Source of the DNA: an uncultured Roseobacter sp.
GTDB lineage: Bacteria > Pseudomonadota > Alphaproteobacteria > Rhodobacterales > Rhodobacteraceae
Length of the DNA: 64,000 nt
Assembly: GCF_947495275.1 (NCBI RefSeq)
Contig: NZ_CANLYL010000005.1
Coordinates: forward strand, 204,172 to 268,171
Reading direction: 5' to 3'
Shown here: piece after piece, positions 53,911 to 62,350 of the stretch
Layout of the letters: every line of letters begins with the position of its first letter
Position numbering within the stretch: position 1 is the first letter of the stretch
The notes under the pieces: model-generated
Database searches by the model: none
The model's input: the letters and a program-made list of their open reading frames with translations, nothing else
What the model was told of the DNA's origin: nothing
Program-made: the position numbers and the translations under genes

Positions 53911-54264
53911 TTGCAATCGCCATCTTCTTTGGCCTTTTGATCAAAGCTGCAACAGGTTTTTCATCAAAGGCCAAACAGAAATCCGTGAAGCCTTGAGAGG
54001 GTTGTACATCCAAGTGGGGAGGTTGTCACACTCTCTTGGCCAAACGTCAAAAGAAGCACGGTGATCCCAGCCACCCAAGAATTGGCTGTCCAAAGTACCG
54101 CGACTGCTTGGTTGCCCATGGGCGGGTGCCGAATACGATCCGAAGACCCCATCCAAGGAAATCTCCAGGACCGGGGTGATCCCCCTGAGGGGTGCAAAGA
54201 CAAATGCGACTATCGCAGCGGTGGACAATCCGGCACCGAACACGACAAGATAAGAGGATTGCCA
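53905..54264 (-). pseudogene. Possible decayed membrane-protein gene upstream of the BKACE gene
   Basis: On the minus strand three frames together look like pieces of one hydrophobic protein: SSYLVVFGAGLSTAAIVAFV and following residues (about 54255-54120), then NQAVAVLWTANSWVAGITV (about 54115-54010), then KPVAALIKRPKKMAIANV (about 53965-53905). The last piece stops at ATGTCTGA, overlapping the BKACE start as coupled genes do. This suggests a transporter-like gene broken by at least two frameshifts. Chance composition remains possible and I could not name the family. Confidence 0.35.
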
Positions 54265-55670
54265 TGGGGAACCCGCAACCGCGCGCTTTTCCCCAAGGCC
54301 AGAGGCCCATGGAGGAAAAGGACCAACGTGCCGTGACCAGCCCCATTGCGAATAGGACGTTCCGCTGGCTGTTTGCCGCCCAAATCTGGTCGCTCATTGG
54401 GGTCGGCCTGCTCACGGTCGCGTTGTCGCTCGCAGCCTACCGGATCGGTGGCGCGGAGGCAGGTGGTCAGGTGCTTGGGATGCTGTTGGCGCTCAAGATG
54501 GTCGCCTATGTCCTGCTGGCGCCTCTGGCGGAGGCACTGCTTTCACGGCAGCCCAGAAAACGCGCCTTGGTTTTGCTTGATCTGGGGAGGATGCTGTTGC
54601 TGGTGCCCATGATCTATGTCACCGAAACCTGGCAGATCGCAGGGTTGGCGTTTGCGTTTTTCGTTCTGGCGGCAGGTTTCACACCGCTGTTTCAGTCAAT
54701 CATTCCCGATGTTCTTCCCGAGGAAGAAACCTATACCAAGGCGCTGGCCTGGTCTCGCGTTGCCTATACGCTGGAGGCAGTACTGAGCCCGGTCATCGCG
54801 GCGGCGTTGCTGAACCTGGCCAGTGGCGAGATGCTTTTCCTCGCGGCGGCAGTATCATTTCTTGGGTCTGTCGTGGCCCTGTTGATCACCAATCTCCCAG
54901 GCCGGAAAACCACCGATCGTAAAGGACCGTTCCTGCAAAGGGCCAGCCTGGGTTTGCAAATCTACCGCCGGACGCCGCGTTTGCGGGGTTTGTTCCTCGT
55001 CAATCTGGCGCTTTCGCTGGCGATGGCCTGGGTTCTGGTCAATTCGGTCGTTTATGCTGGCGCAAGGCTGGGGGACGCCGAACACTACTTCCCGATCCTG
55101 ATGGCATTTTACGGGCTTGGTGCAGGTATCGGGGCTGTCCTTGTTCCGCGGTTGCTGAAACGGGGTAGCGAACGGTCGGTCATGTTGGCAGGGGCCTACG
55201 GCTTTGCCCTCGCCGGTGCCGGTTTTGCATTCTTGCCACCTATGCCGTTGCCGGGACTGGCCTTGGTCTGGCTCATCTTTGGTGCCACGTCGTCGCTGGT
55301 CCTGACCCCCGGCGGGTTGGTCATCACGCGATCCGCTGTCAGCGAAGACCGGGCCGCTGTATTTGCCGCCCAGTTTTCATTGAGCCACGCAGGCTGGTTA
55401 CTGGCCTATCCGCTGGCAGGCTGGTTGGGTGGTCTGGTCTCGCTGGAGATGTCACTGCTGATCTTATGCGGGGCCGGTGCCGTTGTCGCGACGGTTGGCA
55501 TGTCAATCTGGCCTGCGAATGATCCGCTGTCGCGCGGCCACTCCCATCCCGATCTGCCCCGCGACCATCCACATCTGATGCGTATCCCCGCAAACGGCTC
55601 GCAGCAGCGCCATGTTCATGACTTCTACATTGACGAATTGCATCCCAGGTGGACGCAAGAGACCGTGTGA
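54264..55670 (+). CDS. MFS transporter with histidine-rich C terminus
   Basis: A 468-residue major facilitator with about twelve membrane segments, related to the exporter group that includes enterobactin exporter-like proteins. The N-terminal RTFRWLFAAQIWSLIGVGLL and the mid-protein SRVAYTLEAVLSPVIAAALL are typical. The cytoplasmic tail (from about residue 415) has clustered histidines (GHSHPDLPRDHPHL, RHVHDFYIDELH), which may bind metal. The start at 54264 follows AGAGGA; a later ATG exists. First gene of the operon; gap to the next gene is 36 bases. Confidence 0.87.
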   Translation: MGNPQPRAFPQGQRPMEEKDQRAVTSPIANRTFRWLFAAQIWSLIGVGLLTVALSLAAYRIGGAEAGGQVLGMLLALKMVAYVLLAPLAEALLSRQPRKRALVLLDLGRMLLLVPMIYVTETWQIAGLAFAFFVLAAGFTPLFQSIIPDVLPEEETYTKALAWSRVAYTLEAVLSPVIAAALLNLASGEMLFLAAAVSFLGSVVALLITNLPGRKTTDRKGPFLQRASLGLQIYRRTPRLRGLFLVNLALSLAMAWVLVNSVVYAGARLGDAEHYFPILMAFYGLGAGIGAVLVPRLLKRGSERSVMLAGAYGFALAGAGFAFLPPMPLPGLALVWLIFGATSSLVLTPGGLVITRSAVSEDRAAVFAAQFSLSHAGWLLAYPLAGWLGGLVSLEMSLLILCGAGAVVATVGMSIWPANDPLSRGHSHPDLPRDHPHLMRIPANGSQQRHVHDFYIDELHPRWTQETV

Positions 55671-55706
55671 TGTCAGCAAGAAATGCAACTTTCAGAGGAC
55701 CAGGAT

Positions 55707-57179
55707 ATGAGTAACGACGATCTTTCGCCCATAGATGCCACGGGCCTGCCCGTGCTGGAGGCGCGGCTGAAAGAGGATCTCGCGTTTCTGTGCTATCCGG
55801 GAAAGGACTGGGTGCCGCCACGTGATGGGGTTTCAGATGTGGTGATTATTGGGGGCGGCATGTGCGGCACGCTCGCCTGGTTTGCACTGGCCACCGGTGG
55901 CATGAAGAATGTGCGTGTGCTGGATCGGGCGCCAAAGGGTCGGGAAGGACCCTGGCTCAGCTATGCGCGCATGGAGACCCTAAGATCGCCCAAGGCTTTG
56001 ACCGGCCCCGCCTTCGGCCATGGCGCTTTGACGTTCCAGGCCTGGTATCGCGCCCAGTTCGGAGCAAAGAGCTGGCAGGACCTCGACAAGATTCCGCGGA
56101 CCATGTGGATGGAGTATCTGAGCTGGTATCGCGATGTCCTGGATGTGCCGGTAGAGAACAGCGTTTCGGTTGATCATGTCGAACCTCAGGGTGATCTTTT
56201 GCGGTTGAGCGTTTCGGGGGTCACACATGAAACCATTCTCACCCGCAAGCTGGTCTTCGCCACCGGGCGCGATGGCACCGGCGGCCCGAATATTCCCGCC
56301 TTCATCGACGACCTGCCAAGACACCTCTGGGCCCATAGTGCTGACGACATCGACTTTTCAGACCTGAGAGGCAAGCGTGTTGCGGTCATTGGCGTTGGGG
56401 CTTCGGCTGTGGACAACGCCGCAGAAGCGCTGGAACATGGGGCCGCGGAGGTGCGCCATCTGATACGGCGAAAGGACATGCCGACAATCAACAAGATGAT
56501 GGGCATTGGCAGTTTCGGTTTCACGGCGGGGTTCGCCGAGATGGACGACGCATGGCGCTGGCGGTTCATGCAATACAGCTTTGCCACGCAGACGCCATCG
56601 CCGCGTGGCTCCACGCTGCGGGTCAGCCGCCACCCCAACGCGTTTTTCCACTTTGGCAAAGAAACCACGCGCATTACCCAAAAGCAGGATAGCGCGGTCA
56701 TATCCTTTGCAGATGGCACGTCTTACGACGCTGATTTCGTGATCCTTGGCACCGGGTTTGTGATCGACCCCATGGCGCGGACCGAATTTGGCGACACGGC
56801 GGGCGAAATCCAGCTTTGGCAAGATGTCTACACCCCACCCGCAGGCGAGGAATCTACCGATCTCGGGCGCTTTCCCTATCTGAATTCCGACTTCACGTTC
56901 CGTGAAAAGACACCTGGCACCGCCCCCTGGCTAAAGCACGTCTATTGCTTCAACTACGGTGCCTCGGCCAGCCTTGGCAAAGTCAGTGGCGATATTCCCG
57001 GCATCAGCGATGGAGCGGCATGGCTGTCACGCGCCATCGCCGCATCGCTTTATTCGGAAGACATCGAAATGCACTGGAAGGGCATGCAGGACTACGACAA
57101 ACCCGAACTTCTGGGCGACGAATGGGAAGCCACCGAGCTTGAGACCGGCGCGCAAAAGCGGGAAGGTCAAGTGGCATGA
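55707..57179 (+). CDS. FAD/NAD(P)-binding monooxygenase-like protein
   Basis: A 490-residue flavoprotein of the FMO/N-hydroxylase-like class. The FAD-binding site is VVIIGGGMCGTLAW and the NADPH-binding site VAVIGVGASAVDNAAEAL; a closing FVILGTGFVID segment matches the family. I see no Baeyer-Villiger fingerprint. It may N- or C-hydroxylate the compound brought in by the linked ABC importer. The start at 55707 is preferred; an ATG eight codons earlier is possible. It overlaps the next gene by 4 bases. Confidence 0.87.
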   Translation: MSNDDLSPIDATGLPVLEARLKEDLAFLCYPGKDWVPPRDGVSDVVIIGGGMCGTLAWFALATGGMKNVRVLDRAPKGREGPWLSYARMETLRSPKALTGPAFGHGALTFQAWYRAQFGAKSWQDLDKIPRTMWMEYLSWYRDVLDVPVENSVSVDHVEPQGDLLRLSVSGVTHETILTRKLVFATGRDGTGGPNIPAFIDDLPRHLWAHSADDIDFSDLRGKRVAVIGVGASAVDNAAEALEHGAAEVRHLIRRKDMPTINKMMGIGSFGFTAGFAEMDDAWRWRFMQYSFATQTPSPRGSTLRVSRHPNAFFHFGKETTRITQKQDSAVISFADGTSYDADFVILGTGFVIDPMARTEFGDTAGEIQLWQDVYTPPAGEESTDLGRFPYLNSDFTFREKTPGTAPWLKHVYCFNYGASASLGKVSGDIPGISDGAAWLSRAIAASLYSEDIEMHWKGMQDYDKPELLGDEWEATELETGAQKREGQVA

Positions 57180-57652
57180 CACAATTTGAGACGACAGTTC
57201 TGAGCAAAGTGGGCCTACTGCCGCAAGGCAGTCTGGCCGACGCCGTGGCGGGCAGGCGGAATATCTTCGGGATGAGCCAGTCTGCGGAAGAGGCGGTGTT
57301 GCGGCCGAAAGACTATGGCGCTTTTGCACACGACCTGCGGGCGGCGTTTGCAGCACGCGCCGCGCGTCAGGCCGGGCAGGGCGCTTTGGCGGATCACTAT
57401 GCCGCCGACGCAGGAGACAAGGTGCCACTTGCTGATCCGGACAATAGCGAGGCAGATCTGGAACACATCCTGAGCTTCGTCGACAAGGTTGCCAACAGGA
57501 CGCGCGACATCGTGGCAGAAGACGTTGAGGAATTGCAGGCGGCAGGGGTTTCGGACGCCGATATCGTCCGCTTGTGTGAACTTGTCGCTTTTCTGGCCTA
57601 TCAGTGCCGCGTGATTGCGGGCATTCGCCTGATGCAAGGCACGACGCCATGA
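57176..57652 (+). CDS. CMD-domain protein lacking CxxC (Avi_7170-like)
   Basis: A 158-residue helical protein resembling the carboxymuconolactone-decarboxylase (CMD)-domain family that pairs with AhpD-like proteins (TIGR04029-type, as I recall). The redox CxxC motif of AhpD proteins is absent: only one cysteine lies in each of CELVAF and YQCRVI. It is coupled on both sides by ATGA overlaps, so it probably acts with the AhpD-like partner downstream. Confidence 0.75.
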   Translation: MTQFETTVLSKVGLLPQGSLADAVAGRRNIFGMSQSAEEAVLRPKDYGAFAHDLRAAFAARAARQAGQGALADHYAADAGDKVPLADPDNSEADLEHILSFVDKVANRTRDIVAEDVEELQAAGVSDADIVRLCELVAFLAYQCRVIAGIRLMQGTTP

Positions 57653-58233
57653 GTCATGTCATCCATAAATTCACCCGCAACGTGCCCGACTGGCAACCCC
57701 GTGTGACACCGGTCAAACTGGAGGAGGCGACACCCGAGCAGCGCGCGGCATTGCAGGTCACGCCCTCAAACACCAAAGTGTCCGACTATGTCCTGACCCT
57801 TGCTCATGATGTGGAAAGCCTTGCGGTCCGCTCGCCGCTTTTTAACGCAATCATGTATGATCCGGGTGGTCTGTCCCGCGCGGAGCGTGAGCTTGGCGCG
57901 CTTGGCGCATCCATGGTCAATCGCTGCATTTATTGCGCGGCGGTCCATGCGGATCGTCATGCCAAACTGGAAAAGGGTACAACCGTCACCGACGAGCTGT
58001 TTGCAAAGGGCGAAAACGCTGACCTGAATGACAGAGACCGCGCGATCTTTGAGTTTGCCCGCAAATCTGCGGAAGCACCGGCTGCGGCCGGACCCAAGGA
58101 GATGGCAGCGTTGCGCAATGCGGGCCTTTCAGATGCGGAAATCCTCGATCTGATCCTTTCTTCAGCTCTCTTTGGTTGGGCCAACCGGTTGATGCATGTT
58201 TTGGGGGACCCTGTCCGAAAGGCACCCGCGTGA
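57649..58233 (+). CDS. AhpD-like peroxidase-related protein (Avi_7169-like)
   Basis: A 194-residue protein with the alkylhydroperoxidase AhpD core. The redox motif is NRCIYCAAVHADRH (Cys93, Cys96, His100), as in AhpD-type disulfide reductases. It corresponds to the TIGR04030-type partner of the preceding CMD protein. Substrate is unknown; in other genomes such pairs lie near flavin monooxygenases and ABC importers, as here. ATGA/GTGA overlaps couple it to both neighbours. Confidence 0.82.
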   Translation: MSHVIHKFTRNVPDWQPRVTPVKLEEATPEQRAALQVTPSNTKVSDYVLTLAHDVESLAVRSPLFNAIMYDPGGLSRAERELGALGASMVNRCIYCAAVHADRHAKLEKGTTVTDELFAKGENADLNDRDRAIFEFARKSAEAPAAAGPKEMAALRNAGLSDAEILDLILSSALFGWANRLMHVLGDPVRKAPA

Positions 58234-59324
58234 GCACCCCCTTACGCATAGGGATCGCGGGCGCGGGCGCTGTCGCCCTTGGCACTGCGGCGTTGCTGCA
58301 CAAGCAAGGTCACCAGCCGATGCTATGGTCACCCTCAGGCGCGGGAACTGCCGCGCTGGAAACCGCGCCACTTTGCGCCACCGGGGCCATTGAAGCGGAG
58401 TTCTCCCCGTCCATCGCACGATCTGTCCGGCAACTGGCCGAAGAAAACGAGGTATTGGTGATCGCCCTGCCGGCTTACGGGCACAAATCGGTGATGGACG
58501 CATTGACCCCTCATATCCGGGAGGGGCAGCAGATCGTCATCTCGTCTCATGCATCACTTGGGGCGATCTACCTGATGCAGCAGCTTGCGGCGCGTGGCGT
58601 GCAGGCCCCCATCACGGCCTGGGGTACCACAGTTGTGACGGGGCGGCGGCAAAGCGGAACAGATGTGCAGGTCAACACCGTGCGCGCGCGCGTCGATATG
58701 TGCACCGTTCCCGACAGCGATACGGACCATGCGCTCAGCCTTTGTCAGGCGGTTTTTGGCGACCGCTTCCAACAGCGCGACGGCCTGCTGGCAATCTCGC
58801 TTTCCAACCTCAACCCGCAGAACCACCTCGGGATCGCCCTGGGCAACATTACCCGAATGGAACGCGGTGAGGTCTGGAGCCAGGGTCAGAATGTGACGCC
58901 AAAGATTGGGCGTTTGCTGGAACAGCTTGATCTGGAACGGCTGAGCATCGCCAAGGCGCTCGGCCTCGATGTAAAGACGATTTTTGATCACTTCCATCTG
59001 AGTTTTCATGTGCCCGTGGCGTCGATCTCGGAAATGAACCAGACCATGCATGCGCGGGGTAACGGCGGCACCGGCCCGGCTACCGCCGACAGCCGCTATG
59101 TTACCGAAGACGTGCCTTACGGCCTGCAACTGACGGCCGTGCTGGGGCGGTTGACCGGCCAGCCTGCCAGGTTGCACGAAGCCGGGATCGAGATATTCTC
59201 GGCCATGTATGGTCGTGATTTTACTACAGAGAATGAAATCCTGAATGCGCTGGAGCTGGATCGCTTCAGCCTTGACGACCTGCAGCAGGCCGCCCGTACC
59301 GGTCTGTTGCACAGGGTATCCTGA
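58230..59324 (+). CDS. Octopine/nopaline dehydrogenase-family protein
   Basis: A 364-residue NAD(P)-dependent enzyme of the opine dehydrogenase superfamily. The Rossmann glycine loop is GIAGAGAVALGTAALL. The C-terminal octopine-dehydrogenase-type helical domain includes LSNLNPQNHLGIALGN, with a histidine close to the family's catalytic position. Opine dehydrogenases join a 2-oxoacid to an amine reversibly; catabolic members split opines. The GTG start at 58230 gives GTGA overlap with the AhpD gene; 60 bases separate it from the binding protein gene. Confidence 0.85.
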   Translation: MSTPLRIGIAGAGAVALGTAALLHKQGHQPMLWSPSGAGTAALETAPLCATGAIEAEFSPSIARSVRQLAEENEVLVIALPAYGHKSVMDALTPHIREGQQIVISSHASLGAIYLMQQLAARGVQAPITAWGTTVVTGRRQSGTDVQVNTVRARVDMCTVPDSDTDHALSLCQAVFGDRFQQRDGLLAISLSNLNPQNHLGIALGNITRMERGEVWSQGQNVTPKIGRLLEQLDLERLSIAKALGLDVKTIFDHFHLSFHVPVASISEMNQTMHARGNGGTGPATADSRYVTEDVPYGLQLTAVLGRLTGQPARLHEAGIEIFSAMYGRDFTTENEILNALELDRFSLDDLQQAARTGLLHRVS

Positions 59325-59384
59325 GTGATGCCCAAATCAAAATGATACGGAAAAGGACTTTAAACCAACGAGGAGACACCCGAT

Positions 59385-60491
59385 ATGACCAAACTTATTC
59401 TCAACCGACGCCGCTTCCTGGGGACCGCCGCCGTGACCGGTGCAGCACTTGCAAGCCCGGTTTACCTGCGCCAAGCCAGGGCCGCTGGTGGCGAAGTGAA
59501 CATCTGGACCTACAACGACTTTGTCCCGCAGGCCTTCAAGGAGCAGTTTGAGGCCGAGACCGGGATCAAGGTCAATGTGCGGCTTGTCGATGATCAGGGC
59601 AAACAGTTCAATTTGCTGGCCGCCGAAGCACCAAATCCAACGGTGGATATCATGACCGTCGCCGGCCACCGTTTTTTGCAGTTCATCGACAGCGATCTGC
59701 TGGCACCGCTGGACACCAGCCGCCTGAGCAACTGGGGGAACATCAACCCGACTTTCTCGGAAAGCGACTGGTCGACCATCAATGGCAATAAGTGGGGCGC
59801 GCCCATTCTGTCGGGTATGGAGGTTCTGTCTTATAACACCGACATGGTCAGCGCCGAAGAGGCCGAAAGCTGGGACGTTCTGTTCTCGGAAAAATACAAG
59901 GGCCAAACCGCTTATATCATTCAGGATATGATGTCGATTGTCATGCTGAAGCTGGGCTATGACGGCAATATGGTCGCCTATATGGACGACCCCGAAAAAG
60001 CGGCTGCCATCGTCGAAGAGGCCAAGCAGTTTCTCATCGATCATAAACCACTGGTGCGCAAGTACTATGACAGCGGTGCTGAAGTGCAGCAAATGTTCGT
60101 CAATCAGGACATTGCCCTCGGTCACAGCTGGAACGGACCGGCGGCGGCATTGATCAATGACGGCTTCCCGCTGGCGATGTCGATCCCGAAAGAGGGCTCT
60201 TACGGTTTCGTTTATACCTACAACATCGCCAACAACGCGCCCAACGTCGACAATGCCTATACCTTCCTTGATGCCATTCTGGCCTCGCCGGAAATTGGCG
60301 CGTCGATGACCAAGGCGTCTGGCTTCATCTCGACCTACAAGGATGCGTCGAACTATCTGACGGATCTCGAAAAGGCCTCGACCTCTTTCCCAGAAGAACA
60401 ACTGGCCAACCTCCAGTTCTTCCGCGCCGAGGCAAATGAGATGAAATACAGTCTTGTCGATCCCGCCGTGGAAGCGGTCAAGGCGGCCTGA
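59385..60491 (+). CDS. Polyamine-type ABC transporter substrate-binding protein (Tat-exported)
   Basis: A 368-residue binding protein of the PotD class (type II fold). The N terminus has a twin-arginine signal (NRRRFLGTAAVTGAALASP). The mature part begins GGEVNIWTYNDFVPQAF, typical of PotD/PotF-like proteins, with GHSWNGPAAALI and GSYGFVYTYNIANNA in the ligand region. Polyamines, opines and small amines are typical ligands of this group; which applies is unknown. It starts the ABC part of the operon and is followed by a 13-bp hairpin. Confidence 0.92.
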   Translation: MTKLILNRRRFLGTAAVTGAALASPVYLRQARAAGGEVNIWTYNDFVPQAFKEQFEAETGIKVNVRLVDDQGKQFNLLAAEAPNPTVDIMTVAGHRFLQFIDSDLLAPLDTSRLSNWGNINPTFSESDWSTINGNKWGAPILSGMEVLSYNTDMVSAEEAESWDVLFSEKYKGQTAYIIQDMMSIVMLKLGYDGNMVAYMDDPEKAAAIVEEAKQFLIDHKPLVRKYYDSGAEVQQMFVNQDIALGHSWNGPAAALINDGFPLAMSIPKEGSYGFVYTYNIANNAPNVDNAYTFLDAILASPEIGASMTKASGFISTYKDASNYLTDLEKASTSFPEEQLANLQFFRAEANEMKYSLVDPAVEAVKAA

Positions 60492-60514
60492 TCAAGGTTT
60501 TGACACGGAACATG

Positions 60515-60545
60515 TCCTTGCCCGCCCAAATGGCGGGCAAGGACG
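60515..60545 (+). other. Strong hairpin between binding protein and permease genes
   Basis: GTCCTTGCCCGCC and GGCGGGCAAGGAC form a perfect 13-bp stem around CAAAT, with no T run. Its place after the binding-protein gene resembles the pstS and Liv cases. Confidence 0.75.
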
Positions 60546-60575
60546 CAATGCCCGGCTGATTTTAGGAAATCTCGC

Positions 60576-61562
60576 ATGAGTAATGATGCTACGACACGCC
60601 GCGAAGGCGCTGGCGTTGCCCCGGAACACTCGGACCGCACCTTTTGGGGGTGGTTGTGTGTCTGGGCGCCCTATACCGCGCTGATGAAGCTGGTCACAGC
60701 GTCGCCCCGGCGACAGTTCATCATTCTTGCCGCTTTTCCCATTCTCTGGGTTTTGACCCAACACCTTGGGCCGATGCTGCAAATGCTGCGCGTCAGCCTG
60801 ACCGATGCCTACCCTGTGGCACCCGGCGTCGAACAGCATTTCACCTTTGACAACTATGCGCGGTTCTTTGGCGAGCAAATATTCTGGCAACCATTTTTCC
60901 GCACCCTGATCTTTGCGGGTGTCCTCACGTTCTGCACCCTGATCCTGACCTTCCCCGTGGCCTATTTTCTCGCGCGCCATGTCAGCCGCAAGAACCAGAT
61001 GCTGATGCTCTTGCTGCTGTTGATCCCGTTTTGGGTAGGCGAGATCGTCCGCACCTATGCCATCATGATCCTTCTGGGCAATACCGGGGCCGTGAACCTT
61101 GTGCTCAAATGGTTTGGGCTGATCGACCGCCCAATTCCGTTCATGTACACAAGCTTTTCGATGGGCGTGGGTATCGTCTATCTGACCGCTCTCTATATGC
61201 TCCTGCCACTTTACTCTGCGCTCGAAAAACTGCCCAAAAGCTATGGCGAAGCCGCCGCAGATCTCGGGGCAGGGGCATGGACCCGGTTCCGCCGGATCAC
61301 ACTGCCCCTGACGCTGGAGGGAATTTCCTCCGGCTGCACGTTGGTCTTCCTGATTTCGACAGGGTTTTATGCCACACCGGTTCTTCTCGGAGGGCCCTCC
61401 ACCACGGTCTTTGCAGAAACCATCGCTGGCTTCTTTCATGTCGCGGGCGACGAGTGGCCCACGGGTGCAGCCTTCGCCACGATCATGTTTGTCACCGCGA
61501 TGTTGCTGACCGGCGCGTTCCAGAAACTGATGCACACCTTGCGCAAGGGGGACACCAAATGA
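60576..61562 (+). CDS. Polyamine-type ABC transporter permease (PotB-like)
   Basis: A 328-residue permease with about six membrane helices. An N-terminal soluble stretch (to about residue 45) precedes the first helix (FIILAAFPILWVLTQHLGPML). The EAA coupling loop is EAAADLGAGAWTRFRRITLPL. It overlaps the second permease gene by 4 bases. Confidence 0.93.
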   Translation: MSNDATTRREGAGVAPEHSDRTFWGWLCVWAPYTALMKLVTASPRRQFIILAAFPILWVLTQHLGPMLQMLRVSLTDAYPVAPGVEQHFTFDNYARFFGEQIFWQPFFRTLIFAGVLTFCTLILTFPVAYFLARHVSRKNQMLMLLLLLIPFWVGEIVRTYAIMILLGNTGAVNLVLKWFGLIDRPIPFMYTSFSMGVGIVYLTALYMLLPLYSALEKLPKSYGEAAADLGAGAWTRFRRITLPLTLEGISSGCTLVFLISTGFYATPVLLGGPSTTVFAETIAGFFHVAGDEWPTGAAFATIMFVTAMLLTGAFQKLMHTLRKGDTK

Positions 61563-62350
61563 CACGCGGTAACCGCATTCTGCTGTCCTGCATCTATTGG
61601 GCCTTCGTCCTCTATGTCTTCGTGCCTTTGCTGCTGATGATCCTGATGGGTTTCAAAGACAGCAAGTTCATCGGGTTCCCGATCAAGTCGTGGACACTGG
61701 ATTGGTATCTAGGCGTTTTTTCTGACGCAGAAGTTGTATCGACCCTGACTTATTCCGTCGTGATCGCGGTCCTCTCGACCCTGATATCTGTGGTTGTCGG
61801 CACCTGGATTGCGGTGCTGCTTGAGGGGCGCAAGTTTCTTGGGCGCGCGGCCATCTTCGGATTGACCATCCTGCCAGCACTTGTGCCGGGTATTATTTCA
61901 GCCATCGCCTTTCGAATCTATGCCCGCCTCTTGGGGATTGAACCGGGCATGGGTGCCATCATCTGGGCGCATGCGGTGCACAACGTCCCCTTTGTCGCCC
62001 TTGTCGTCATGGCCCGTCTGTCGACGCTGCCCAAAAGCCAGATCGAAGCAGCACGCGATCTGGGTGCCGATCCGATCATTGCCTTTTTACGGATTACCTT
62101 GCCCTATCTGATCCCCGCCGTTCTGGGGGCCAGCATCTTCTGCCTGCTTTTGAGCTTTGATGATTTTGTCCGGTCATTCTTCCTGGGCGGGTACGAACCA
62201 ACGCTGCCTGTTCTGATCTTCGCAAAGCTGCGGTCGGGAATGTCCCCGGAAATCAATGCAATTGCGACCGTGGCGCTGGTGCTGACAGCCGCCATCGGTA
62301 TCTGGGCTGAACGTTTCACCCGCCGTACCAACAAGGATGCAAAGCCATGA
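61559..62350 (+). CDS. Polyamine-type ABC transporter permease (PotC-like)
   Basis: A 263-residue permease with about six membrane helices and the EAA loop EAARDLGADPIIAFLRITLPYL. The start at 61559 overlaps the PotB-like stop (ATGA); longer in-frame readings pass through that gene. It overlaps the ATPase gene by 4 bases. Confidence 0.93.
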   Translation: MTRGNRILLSCIYWAFVLYVFVPLLLMILMGFKDSKFIGFPIKSWTLDWYLGVFSDAEVVSTLTYSVVIAVLSTLISVVVGTWIAVLLEGRKFLGRAAIFGLTILPALVPGIISAIAFRIYARLLGIEPGMGAIIWAHAVHNVPFVALVVMARLSTLPKSQIEAARDLGADPIIAFLRITLPYLIPAVLGASIFCLLLSFDDFVRSFFLGGYEPTLPVLIFAKLRSGMSPEINAIATVALVLTAAIGIWAERFTRRTNKDAKP

